A DNA stretch of 64,000 nt from assembly GCA_949291945.1 (NCBI GenBank), contig CASEXH010000013.1, positions 1 through 64,000 on the forward strand, read 5' to 3'. The stretch's first letter is position 1, and every line of letters begins with the position of its first letter. This document shows, piece by piece, positions 7,516 through 15,892 of the stretch. The notes beneath the pieces were generated by a model. It saw only the letters and a program-made list of their open reading frames with translations. It was not told the DNA's origin and ran no database searches. Source of the DNA: an uncultured Bacillota bacterium. Its GTDB lineage: Bacteria; Bacillota; Clostridia; Lachnospirales; Lachnospiraceae. A program made the position numbers and the translations under genes.

Positions 7516-8769
7516 TTGAATTATGAAGAGAAAATACTGACTTCCCTGGCCGAGAGCTACCGCAAAAGCAGAAAAGATTCCGGAGAGAACAGAATCAAGA
7601 GAAGAACCCAGGCAAAGCCTGAAAAATTTTATAAGAAATATAAGGCCAATGACGGGGATTTTCAGGAGATCTCAAAGCTGAATCAAGCGGTGGAGGCGCT
7701 TTCAAAAAAGGGCTTTGTTACCAGCAGGGCAGAGACCTTTGGAACCCAGCTCCAGTGTATTTATCTGGTGGACGAGAAGATACGGGAGGTGGAAGAATAT
7801 TTAGGGGAGAAGTACGGATATGTCTCCAAGGACAGGAAGCTTCAATGGCTTCAGGAACTAGTGGAGAGGTATCAAAAGGCCTCCCCTGCGTGCCAAAAGG
7901 TCTGCGCAGGGCTGGAAAAATGTATTACCGAAAGAAGACTTCCCCAGAACCTGAAGGAATTGGAGGACGTTCTTAAGGCCATAGCTTTTCTGGAGAAAAA
8001 TCAGGAGAATTTGTATATCCGGGAGGCCTCCATGAAAATATATGGGGATTCCAAGTATTTGGAAAATGTGACTTTGGAGCCGGTATGCAGAATGCTCCGA
8101 AGATATGCCGGGAGAACTTCCCGTGAGGAGCTTTTGGATGAGATTCTACTGGACTATCATATTCAGAGGGAGCCTGGGAAGCTATGTATCAAGGGGAATG
8201 CTGAAATTTCTATTTCCGGAAAAGAGGTGGATATCAGCGGCTTTACAGAGGGGATGGAGTTTCTTTCTTCAGATTTACCCCAAATTTCCAAGGTAAAGAT
8301 TCGTGCGGCAAAGTTCATGACCATAGAGAACAGAACTTCTTATCTGAGATATTCTGACGCTGATACAGTAACCTTTTATCTGGGAGGATATGCCCACCGA
8401 TATCAGAGGAATTTCATAAAGCTGGTGTCTGAATATAATCCTAATCTGGAATTTTTCCATTTCGGAGATATTGACGCCGGAGGTTTCTGGATCCACCATA
8501 ATCTTCAGGAGATTACCGGGGTGAAATTCGGGCTTTTTGCCATGTCCGCAGAGGAGTTGGAAAATCCAGCCTATGCCGGGTGCCTCCAGCCCCTTTCTGA
8601 GAATGACAGAAGCAGGCTGCAGGAATTGAGAAAGGTGGAGTCCTACCGGGAGACTGTGGAATATATGCTGGAGAAAAACGTGAAACTGGAGCAGGAGATT
8701 GTGAGTTTGGATTTGATGAAGGGAAAATCTCCCTTTTATTTTCCTCCTATCTGTAGTAATATATCCTAA
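7516..8769 (+). CDS. jetD: Wadjet nuclease subunit JetD (Toprim fold)
   Basis: 417 residues from a TTG start that is well placed after GAAGGAG (7501-7507); no better ATG exists in frame. JetD is the Toprim (topoisomerase VI-like) endonuclease that cuts DNA once JetABC has stalled on a small circle. The C-terminal Toprim core is visible: the catalytic Glu is E271 in TIENRTSY, and the metal-binding pair is D318 and D320 in HFGDIDAGGFWI. The N-terminal 200 residues are helical and would contain the arm that docks on the complex. All catalytic residues are kept, so the operon looks functional. It ends the island; the next gene has its own SD and a housekeeping-like context. Confidence 0.86.
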   Translation: MNYEEKILTSLAESYRKSRKDSGENRIKRRTQAKPEKFYKKYKANDGDFQEISKLNQAVEALSKKGFVTSRAETFGTQLQCIYLVDEKIREVEEYLGEKYGYVSKDRKLQWLQELVERYQKASPACQKVCAGLEKCITERRLPQNLKELEDVLKAIAFLEKNQENLYIREASMKIYGDSKYLENVTLEPVCRMLRRYAGRTSREELLDEILLDYHIQREPGKLCIKGNAEISISGKEVDISGFTEGMEFLSSDLPQISKVKIRAAKFMTIENRTSYLRYSDADTVTFYLGGYAHRYQRNFIKLVSEYNPNLEFFHFGDIDAGGFWIHHNLQEITGVKFGLFAMSAEELENPAYAGCLQPLSENDRSRLQELRKVESYRETVEYMLEKNVKLEQEIVSLDLMKGKSPFYFPPICSNIS

Positions 8770-8834
8770 ACGAATAATATAGACGAGAGGAACAAGAGAT
8801 GGGTATTAGTAGCAAATTATAAGGAGGTATATGA

Positions 8835-9974
8835 ATGAGACTGAAAAAAGTTATGCTGCTTACTGTTGGTCTTATGCTTGCGGTTTCTATGACTGCCTGC
8901 GGTCAGAAACAAAATACGGAATCAAAGCAGGAAGATACAGCCCGGTCAGAGAGTTCGTCTGAATCTGAAAAGGAAAAGAAAGATGAACCGGCAGAGACCG
9001 TTGATGGATCTGCCGTGGAGCCTGAAGAAGAGATTCCGGCAAATCAGAATCTTCTTACAGGAGTAGCTGACCTGACAAAGGGGGCCATTGGAAAACGGCC
9101 TGTAGCTGTTATGGTAAATAATGTTTCCTATGCAATGCCTCAGTATGGAGTGGGCCAGGCGGATATTATTTTTGAAATTCCCGTGGAAGGAGATGCCACC
9201 AGATTTATGGCCCTATATGGAGACTATACCCAGGTGCCGCAGATATGCCCCATCCGCAGCTGCCGCTATTATTTCCCGGCACTATCCCAGGGATTTGATG
9301 CTTTCTATGTAAACTGGGGAATTGATGACACCATTGCAGATTATCTGGAAGCCCTGGATCTGGACCAGATTGAGGGAATTACCAATACCGGCGGGCTTTT
9401 CGGAAGGGATCAGGAGCGGCTGAGCCAGGGATATTCTCTGGAACATACAGGATATTTTGACGGGACAAAGCTGGTATCATATATTGAATCTCAGGGGCTT
9501 AGAACGGATTTGAGTGAAGATAAGAAGGGGGCGGCATTTCAGTTTAATGGCATGGAGGAACAGCTCAAGGCGGAAGGCAGTGATTGTACCAGCGTACAGA
9601 TCAATTTCGGTGCTCAGTCTTCCCAGTTTACCTATGATCCGGATAAAAAAGTTTATTTCAAGCAGATTAACGGAGAAAATCAGATTGATGGAAAAACCGG
9701 AGAACAGCTGGCCTTCACTAATGTGTTTGTGCTGGAAACAGATATTTCTGTTCGTGATGATGTGGGAAGAAAAAAAATTGACTGGGACGGAGGTCAGGAT
9801 TCTGTGGGATATTATGTGTCTAATGGAGGGGTGCAGAAGATTACCTGGTCTAAAGATCCCAATAATGAAAAATCTTATCTCCGGTTTTATGACGAATCCG
9901 GTCAGGAGATTTCTATCAACAGAGGAAAAAGCTATATTGCCCTGAACTACAAAAACCAGGCAATTTTTGAGTGA
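8835..9974 (+). CDS. yerB: DUF3048 (YerB-like) lipoprotein
   Basis: 379 residues. A lipoprotein signal peptide is clear: MRLKK, a hydrophobic stretch, and lipobox SMTAC, giving a lipidated Cys near residue 22. An acidic, Ser-rich linker (22-70) follows, then the DUF3048 domain with typical segments GKRPVAVMVNN, CPIRSCRYYF and GNSR-like turns. It should sit on the outer face of the membrane. YerB is the B. subtilis relative; its function is unknown. SD AAGGAGG is at 8821-8827. It is followed by a strong bidirectional terminator shared with the convergent XRE gene. Confidence 0.85.
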   Translation: MRLKKVMLLTVGLMLAVSMTACGQKQNTESKQEDTARSESSSESEKEKKDEPAETVDGSAVEPEEEIPANQNLLTGVADLTKGAIGKRPVAVMVNNVSYAMPQYGVGQADIIFEIPVEGDATRFMALYGDYTQVPQICPIRSCRYYFPALSQGFDAFYVNWGIDDTIADYLEALDLDQIEGITNTGGLFGRDQERLSQGYSLEHTGYFDGTKLVSYIESQGLRTDLSEDKKGAAFQFNGMEEQLKAEGSDCTSVQINFGAQSSQFTYDPDKKVYFKQINGENQIDGKTGEQLAFTNVFVLETDISVRDDVGRKKIDWDGGQDSVGYYVSNGGVQKITWSKDPNNEKSYLRFYDESGQEISINRGKSYIALNYKNQAIFE

Positions 9975-9983
9975 GTATAAAAG

Positions 9984-10017
9984 AAAATGGCTGCCGTGAT
10001 CCTGCGGCAGCCATTTT
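9984..10017. terminator. Bidirectional terminator between yerB and the XRE gene
   Basis: A 13-bp perfect stem (AAAATGGCTGCCG / CGGCAGCCATTTT) with an 8-base loop. The A and T tracts at its ends allow it to act on both strands, as expected between convergent genes. Confidence 0.85.
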
Positions 10018-10031
10018 AAGACAGAAACAGA

Positions 10032-10370
10032 TTACATATCTTTGCTCTTCCTTAAACTGGATTTCAGGCTTTTCATGGTTTCCAGAAGGATTTGTTTTTC
10101 CTGAGGCGTACAATCATCCAAAAGTTCTTTGATCTCCCGGTCCAGTATGACAGAAGAGGAAGAAGTATAGCCGCATACCAGCTCGTCCACAGAAACATGA
10201 AGAGCATTGGCAATGTCCAGGAGACATTGTACACTGAGTTTGGTCTTTCCTGTTTCAATATGGCTGATATGCTGTACAGAATAATCGGTTTCTTCTCCCA
10301 GCATCTGTTGTGTCATTTTCAGTTTTTCCCGATATTTCTTTATTCTTTCGCCAATCCTTGAGTAATCCAT
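10032..10370 (-). CDS. XRE-family DNA-binding regulator
   Basis: 112 residues. A Cro/CI-type helix-turn-helix occupies residues 6-62 (MTQQMLGEETDYSVQHISHIE as two helices), followed by a short helical tail rich in Glu and Lys. It probably represses its own promoter or a nearby gene. SD AGGAG lies 8 bases before the ATG on the minus strand. The 174-base AT-rich gap to the divergent acetyltransferase gene would hold both promoters, so the acetyltransferase is a candidate target; that is inference. Confidence 0.8.
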   Translation of the reverse strand: MDYSRIGERIKKYREKLKMTQQMLGEETDYSVQHISHIETGKTKLSVQCLLDIANALHVSVDELVCGYTSSSSVILDREIKELLDDCTPQEKQILLETMKSLKSSLRKSKDM

Positions 10371-10544
10371 TCCATATACTCCTGAGAAATTTTATATATT
10401 ATATGCATAAATTCTGTTTATAATAAATGGAGTATATAGATAAAATCTCTATATGATTTAATTGTGACAAAAATTTTTCTGTAAGCTTATCTCTGAAAAT
10501 GATATAATGGTCTCATAAATTGCGACAAAGGAGAATGACAGTAT

Positions 10545-11186
10545 ATGGTACAGAAAAAGGAGGAAATCGCCTACAGAGATCTGGAGAAAGAAGACAACTA
10601 TCCCAGAATCGAAAGGATCATTGGTGAGACCTGGGGATTTAGCCGCAGGTGCAAGGACAAAAAGGTGGCCGGACTTCTGGAAAAAGCCTATTGGGCAAGT
10701 CTTTTGACACAGAAAAATTTTGCCAGAGTGGCACTGATAAATGGAAAGCCTGTAGGTGTGGTACTGGCGAGGAGAGAAGGAAAGGGAAGGAAAAATTTTG
10801 CTATGAACTTCCGGGGGATTTTTTATAAGCTTAGACTGGCAGTAAATGCCGAGGGACGGAGTAATCTGAAAATTTTCAGAGAACTGAATCAGCAGAACCG
10901 CCGGATGTTTAAAGAAAAGGGCGAAACCTTTGACGGCGAGTTGATCTATCTGAATATTATGAGAAACAAGAAAGGGAAAGGCCTTGGAAGCCCGTTGTGG
11001 GAAGAAGCTAAAACTTTCATAAAAGACAGCGGCGGAAAGAATTTTTTCTTTTTCACAGATACTACCTGTGATTATAAATTTTATGAGAAAAAAGGCTGCC
11101 AAAGGATCGCTGCGTCAGAGAAGATCCTGGATATGGGCGGACAGAGAAAGCATATGGAAATGTATATTTATAAATATGAGTTGTAA
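10545..11186 (+). CDS. GNAT-family N-acetyltransferase
   Basis: 213 residues. The acetyl-CoA binding loop of GNAT enzymes is visible as RNKKGKGLGSPLW near residues 145-157, followed by FFFFTDTTCDYKFYEKKG, the typical beta5 and alpha4 with the terminal FYEKxGF-like motif. The first 100 residues are basic. The acetyl acceptor is unknown. The start at 10545 has AAGGAG 12 bases upstream, and a TATAAT at 10503-10508 marks a probable -10 box. No terminator is seen before the GH3 gene 60 bases downstream. Confidence 0.78.
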   Translation: MVQKKEEIAYRDLEKEDNYPRIERIIGETWGFSRRCKDKKVAGLLEKAYWASLLTQKNFARVALINGKPVGVVLARREGKGRKNFAMNFRGIFYKLRLAVNAEGRSNLKIFRELNQQNRRMFKEKGETFDGELIYLNIMRNKKGKGLGSPLWEEAKTFIKDSGGKNFFFFTDTTCDYKFYEKKGCQRIAASEKILDMGGQRKHMEMYIYKYEL

Positions 11187-11246
11187 GCGAGGACAGGAAA
11201 GTATTATATAGAATAAGAAAAATGTTATAGCAGGAGGATTTTTACT

Positions 11247-13661
11247 ATGGAGAAATGGACGAGATTTTTTTATCAGCCATGTCTGCCTCTGGGAAAAGAG
11301 GGAAAAAGAGTAACAGGAAGCCGGGAGCATATTGCGCTGTCCAGAAAGGCTGCCTCAGAAGGTATGGTACTGCTGAAAAATGAAGGCGGTCTGCTGCCTT
11401 TCCGTACAGGACAGAAGCTGGCTGTATTTGGAAAAGCCTGTGTAGATTATGTAAAAGGCGGCGGAGGAAGCGGAGATGTGACGGTGGCCTATACCAGGAA
11501 TCTTATGGAGGGCCTGAAGAGCAAGGAGCAGGAAGGCAAGGTAGAAGTGTTCTGGCCGGCTGCCAGGTATTATGAAAAGGAGATCCGGGACCAGTATGCC
11601 CAGGGATATTGCCCTGGAATGACAGTGGAACCAGAGGTGCCCGGGGAACTGCTGACCCAGGCCAGAGCTTTTACAGATACGGCCATTGTGACTATCTGCC
11701 GGTATTCAGGAGAAGGATGGGACAGAAAGAGTATTGCGGATCAAGCCTTTGCGGGAGGAGACCAGTCTCTGGCACAGCTTTCGGCAAAAATCTTTGAGAA
11801 TGGAGATTTCTGTCTGACCGAGGCGGAAAAGAAAATGGTGGAAAAGGTAAAAACAGCCTTTCCCCATGTAGCGGTTGTCCTCAATGTAGGCGGCATGCTG
11901 GATACTTCCTGGTTTAAAGAAGATGAGAAGATATCTTCTGTGCTCCTGGCATGGCAGGGAGGAATCGAAGGAGGTCTGGCTGCAGCAGATATTTTGTGCG
12001 GAGACGTGAATCCATCGGGAAAATTGACAGATACCTTTGCCGGAACTCTGGAGGACTATCCTTCTTCCGAAAGCTTCCACGAGTCTTTGGATCATGTGAA
12101 TTATGAGGAAGATGTGTATGTGGGATACCGGTATTTTGAATCCTTCCCACAGGCAAAAGAAAAAGTGATCTATCCGTTTGGCTATGGACTTTCCTATACA
12201 ACTTTTGAAATCTCCACAAAAGATCTGAAAGTGGAGGAGGACAAAATTAAAGTAAAAGCAGAGGTCGTCAACCTGGGAAATAGAGCGGGAAAAGAAGTAG
12301 TCCAGGTATATTACAGCGCACCTCAGGGAAAAATGGGCAAACCGGCCCTGGAGTTAGGCGCTTTTGGAAAGACCAGACTGCTGGCACCGGGAGAGAGCCA
12401 GACAATGGTTCTGGAATTGCCAGTATCTTCCATGGCTTCTTTTGATGATATGGGAAAGATCAGCAGATCTGCCTATGTACTGGAAGCAGGAAACTATAGC
12501 TTTTATGTGGGTAACTCTGCAGAAAATCTGGAAAAATGGGGAGAACCCTGGAATCTGGAAGAGGATCGTATCATTTGTCAGCTTACCAGCAAGGCAGCGC
12601 CTTATCATCTTCCCAAACGTCTCACTGGGGATGGTTCTTATGAAATGCTGCCGGAAAGGGAACAGGAACAGGAGCCTCTGGGACTGCCCGAGCAGGATAT
12701 GGAGCTGTTAGAAGGTATGGAGCCGGCGGACAGAGGTTATGGACAAATGATCCGAAAAGAAATGAAAGCTTCAGAGAAACATCAGCTGAAGGAAGTTGCC
12801 GAAGGAAAGCTTACTCTGGAAGAATTTATGGAGCAGCTTTCAGACAGAGACCTGGCGGAACTGCTGGGGGGACAGCCCAATACCGGAGTGGCGAACACCT
12901 ATGGAATGGGAAATCTGAGAGAATATGGAGTCCCCAATGTTATGACTGCGGACGGCCCTGCCGGTCTCAGGATCCAGCCCCAGTGCCATGTATATACAAC
13001 CGCCTGGCCCTGTGCCACAATGCTGGCCTGCACCTGGAATACAGAGCTGGTGGAAGAAGTAGGAGCTGCCGGAGCCAGTGAGGTAAAAGAAAACAACGTT
13101 GGAATCTGGCTGACCCCGGCGATGAATATCCATAGAAGCCCTCTCTGCGGAAGAAACTTTGAATATTATTCCGAGGATCCCCTGGTGGCAGGAAAAATGG
13201 GAGCGGCCATGGTAAGAGGTATTCAATCCCAGCATGTGGCTGCTTCTGTAAAGCATTTTGCCTGCAATAATAAGGAATCCAACCGGAAGGACAGTGATTC
13301 CAGAGTTTCAGAAAGAGCATTGAGAGAAATTTATCTGAAGGGTTTTGAAATTGTAGTAAAAGAGGCAGATCCCTGGACGATTATGTCTTCTTATAACTTG
13401 ATTAACGGACACAGGGCTTCAGAAAATAAAGATCTGCTTACCGGAATTCTGAGAGACGAATGGGGATTTAAAGGTATCGTGACTACAGACTGGTGGACCA
13501 GAGGAGAACATTATAAAGAGACAAAGGCAGGAAACGATATTAAGATGGGATGCGGTTATCCGGACAGGTTGCTTATGGCTCTTGAAAAAGGACTGATCAC
13601 CCGGGAAGAAATAGAAATCTGCGCAAAAAGAATCCTGGAAATGATACTGAAACTGGATTAA
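11247..13661 (+). CDS. Glycoside hydrolase family 3 beta-glucosidase with swapped domain order
   Basis: 804 residues. GH3 enzymes normally have the TIM barrel first. Here the order is reversed: the alpha/beta sandwich comes first (about 20-280, starting SEGMVLLKNEGGLLPF), then a fibronectin-III-like domain (about 310-420), then the TIM barrel (about 530-804). The catalytic nucleophile is D748 in GIVTTDWW; substrate-binding ADGPAG, GRNFEYYSEDP and KHFACNN are all present. This permuted layout is known from ruminococcal beta-glucosidases. There is no signal peptide, so it acts inside the cell on imported oligosaccharides. SD AGGAGG is 10 bases upstream of the ATG. Confidence 0.9.
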   Translation: MEKWTRFFYQPCLPLGKEGKRVTGSREHIALSRKAASEGMVLLKNEGGLLPFRTGQKLAVFGKACVDYVKGGGGSGDVTVAYTRNLMEGLKSKEQEGKVEVFWPAARYYEKEIRDQYAQGYCPGMTVEPEVPGELLTQARAFTDTAIVTICRYSGEGWDRKSIADQAFAGGDQSLAQLSAKIFENGDFCLTEAEKKMVEKVKTAFPHVAVVLNVGGMLDTSWFKEDEKISSVLLAWQGGIEGGLAAADILCGDVNPSGKLTDTFAGTLEDYPSSESFHESLDHVNYEEDVYVGYRYFESFPQAKEKVIYPFGYGLSYTTFEISTKDLKVEEDKIKVKAEVVNLGNRAGKEVVQVYYSAPQGKMGKPALELGAFGKTRLLAPGESQTMVLELPVSSMASFDDMGKISRSAYVLEAGNYSFYVGNSAENLEKWGEPWNLEEDRIICQLTSKAAPYHLPKRLTGDGSYEMLPEREQEQEPLGLPEQDMELLEGMEPADRGYGQMIRKEMKASEKHQLKEVAEGKLTLEEFMEQLSDRDLAELLGGQPNTGVANTYGMGNLREYGVPNVMTADGPAGLRIQPQCHVYTTAWPCATMLACTWNTELVEEVGAAGASEVKENNVGIWLTPAMNIHRSPLCGRNFEYYSEDPLVAGKMGAAMVRGIQSQHVAASVKHFACNNKESNRKDSDSRVSERALREIYLKGFEIVVKEADPWTIMSSYNLINGHRASENKDLLTGILRDEWGFKGIVTTDWWTRGEHYKETKAGNDIKMGCGYPDRLLMALEKGLITREEIEICAKRILEMILKLD

Positions 13662-13677
13662 TCGGCTTTTCAAATTT

Positions 13678-13706
13678 TTGCAGAGATGGTAAAATAAACG
13701 TATATA
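13678..13706 (+). promoter_or_regulatory. Promoter of the degV-type gene
   Basis: TTGCAG at 13678-13683 and TATATA at 13701-13706 are separated by 17 bases, a good sigma-A arrangement, 40 bases before the start codon. Confidence 0.55.
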
Positions 13707-13745
13707 TTGCGTGTATATGAATTTGAATTTTGGGAGGAGAGTTTC

Positions 13746-14633
13746 ATGAGTGAATATGTAATAACCTGCTGTTCTACTGCAGATATGCCGGCTTCTTATT
13801 TCGAAGAAAAAAAGGTCCCCTATGCATGCTTTCATTTTCTTCTGGATGGAAAAGAATACCCCGATGATCTGGGAAAATCCATATCCTTTGAAGACTTTTA
13901 TAAGATGATCGCAGATGGGGCTCAGCCCACTACTGCCCAGGTAAATACAGAACAATATATGGGTTTATTTGATCCCATCCTGCAAGAGGGAAAAGATGTT
14001 CTTCATCTTGCTTTGTCAAGCGGTATTTCCGGAACGGTGAATTCTGCTAATATAGCCAAGGCTCAGATGGAAGAAAGATATCCGGACAGGAAGGTCATCG
14101 TTATTGATTCTCTAGCTGCTTCTTCCGGCTTTGGACTTCTGGTAGATAAGGCTCTGGAAAATCAGGAAAAGGGTATGAACCTGGAAGAAAATGCCAAGTG
14201 GATCGAAGAAAACAAAAATAAGCTCCATCACTGGTTTTTCTCCACAGATCTTACCAGTTTTATCCGGGGAGGCAGGATCTCTAAAGTATCGGGATTTTTT
14301 GGCCAGGCCCTGAATATTTGCCCTCTGATGAATGTAAATAGTGAAGGGAAACTGATTCCCAGAAATAAGTACAGGGGCAAGAAACAGGTAATCCGGGAAA
14401 TGGTGAAGAGAATGGAAGAGCATGCCCAGGATGGCCTGGATTATAGCGGCAAGTGTTTTATTTCCAATTCTGCCTGCGTGGAAGATGCAAGAAAAGTGGC
14501 AGATCTGGTTGAAGAGAAATTTCCAAAGCTTAACGGCAAGGTTATGATCAACAGTATCGGAACGGTGATCGGTACTCATACGGGACCAGGAACGGTGGCT
14601 CTGTTCTTCTGGGGAGACGAGAGAACGGAATAA
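13746..14633 (+). CDS. DegV family fatty-acid-binding protein
   Basis: 295 residues. DegV proteins bind a fatty acid and, with FakA, deliver it for phosphorylation. Family landmarks are visible: an N-terminal TCCSTADMP loop, PTTAQVN, SSGISGTVNSA, DSLAASSGFG and SFIRGGRIS. The ATG at 13746 is preceded by GGGAGGAG at the right distance; an upstream ATG at 13707 has no SD. No fakA lies nearby. A hairpin at 14715 ends the unit. Confidence 0.88.
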   Translation: MSEYVITCCSTADMPASYFEEKKVPYACFHFLLDGKEYPDDLGKSISFEDFYKMIADGAQPTTAQVNTEQYMGLFDPILQEGKDVLHLALSSGISGTVNSANIAKAQMEERYPDRKVIVIDSLAASSGFGLLVDKALENQEKGMNLEENAKWIEENKNKLHHWFFSTDLTSFIRGGRISKVSGFFGQALNICPLMNVNSEGKLIPRNKYRGKKQVIREMVKRMEEHAQDGLDYSGKCFISNSACVEDARKVADLVEEKFPKLNGKVMINSIGTVIGTHTGPGTVALFFWGDERTE

Positions 14634-14714
14634 AATTAATATGTAAAATTTTTGTAAAAAAACTGGGAAAGGAACAGGAAATGCTTGCTTCCCCCAGGAA
14701 AGAATGATATATTT

Positions 14715-14754
14715 GGGCTGTCGCTGTAAAAAAATAGGCTTACAGCAGCAGCCC
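14715..14754 (+). terminator. Probable terminator after the degV-type gene
   Basis: GGGCTG and GCTGTAA pair with TTACAGC and CAGCCC around an A-rich loop with one 2-base internal mismatch; followed by TTTATA. The tail is weak, so partial read-through into the next gene is possible. Confidence 0.6.
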
Positions 14755-14809
14755 TTTATATATGCCCTGCCTGGAGGTCGGCAGATTAATTGAGAAAAAG
14801 GAGAAATAC

Positions 14810-15286
14810 ATGTTAACAAAATATCTGATCGTTTTTTTTGTAGCTATGGTTCCGCTGATTGAGCTAAGAGGGGCAATCCCTATAGCAGAGGCTATGAATC
14901 TTCCTTTGGTTCAGTATTATATTATTGCTATTCTGGGAAATATGCTTCCGGTGCCTATCATTTATTTTTTTGCAAGAAAAGTGCTGATATGGGGAGCAGA
15001 TAAGCCGGTAATTGGAAAATTCTTTTCCTGGTGTCTGGAAAAAGGAGAACGGGGAGGAAAGAAGCTGCAGGAAAAAGCAGGTAGAGGACTTTTTGTGGCA
15101 CTGATGATCTTTGTTGGGATTCCTCTTCCGGGAACAGGAGCCTGGACAGGTACTCTGGCAGCCAGTATCCTGGATATGGATTTTAAGTCCAGCGTGATCG
15201 CAGTTATGCTGGGAGTGGTCCTTGCAGGAATTATCATGGCTACCGCCAGCGCAGGAGTTTTCGGAGCGCTGCGGGCTCTGTTTTAG
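14810..15286 (+). CDS. Small multidrug export family membrane protein (PF06695 type)
   Basis: 158 residues with four or five hydrophobic segments: near 4-22 (LIVFFVAMVPLIELRGAIPI), 33-55, 92-110 and 128-155. The conserved PLIELRGAIP and GIPLPGTGAWTG motifs identify the family annotated as small multi-drug export proteins; the transported substrate is not established. The start at 14810 follows AAAGGAG; an upstream in-frame ATG at 14762 would put charged residues before the first membrane segment. A strong terminator follows. Confidence 0.82.
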   Translation: MLTKYLIVFFVAMVPLIELRGAIPIAEAMNLPLVQYYIIAILGNMLPVPIIYFFARKVLIWGADKPVIGKFFSWCLEKGERGGKKLQEKAGRGLFVALMIFVGIPLPGTGAWTGTLAASILDMDFKSSVIAVMLGVVLAGIIMATASAGVFGALRALF

Positions 15287-15310
15287 ATTGATAAAATGAA
15301 GAAACAATGT

Positions 15311-15352
15311 AAAAGGCAACATTCTGAATTTTTATTCTGAATGTTGCCTTTT
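15311..15352. terminator. Bidirectional terminator
   Basis: A 14-bp perfect stem (AAAAGGCAACATTC / GAATGTTGCCTTTT) with a 14-base loop, ending in a T tract. Confidence 0.85.
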
Positions 15353-15759
15353 AACGTATTTCGTTATCCATTGGAGGATACCTCTTTTCGTATTTTTTTC
15401 ATGTCAGATGTTTTTTAATGTTTTAAATTTCTGGTGGTCCGTACCGTCCTTTCTTTTAAATTATGAGTAGTGTTTTAATATTTTGGTGGTATCAGTCCTT
15501 TCTGCTTTTTTTCATCTGATTTATTTTATGGTTAAAGTATAGCAATGAAATCTGAATTTGTCAAGATAAAATTTGAAAATTTTAAAGAAAATATATTATA
15601 AACAGTTTTAATAGTAAAAATATCTTAAAAAATCAGAAAATTTAAAACAAATAGAAACCAGATGAATATTTAGAAAAATCCTACCTTGACAGCATACTAT
15701 GTTCCCTTGGAGAAAATAAGGAGGAGGACACTGGCTGAACGGTTGCAGTTTCATCAAGA
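15353..15759. other. AT-rich intergenic stretch with an imperfect direct repeat
   Basis: No convincing gene lies in these 400 bases. Two related blocks appear at about 15413-15454 and 15472-15503; both read TTTTAAT, then TTT, TGGTGGT and GTCCTTTCT. A 76-codon minus-strand frame at 15608-15838 has no SD and no family resemblance. The rest is A/T runs. Confidence 0.5.
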
Positions 15760-15788
15760 TTGTCTGAACCGGCAAATCATGATATACT
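15760..15788 (+). promoter_or_regulatory. Promoter of the methionine aminopeptidase operon
   Basis: TTGTCT at 15760-15765 and TATACT at 15783-15788 with a 17-base spacer. This gives a leader of about 100 bases before the map start, with no obvious riboswitch fold. Confidence 0.6.
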
Positions 15789-15892
15789 AGCCCCAGAGTG
15801 TCAGTACACAGTATTGCCAGCAGTCGCCAAATGAGCATGAATACTCCCTTGGCTCCCTGCTTTGTGGTATAGTTTACATAGGAGGAAGAAAA

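Noticed and set aside
15608..15838. Small minus-strand gene in the gap before map
   Set aside because: No SD, no recognisable composition, and the map promoter lies inside it.
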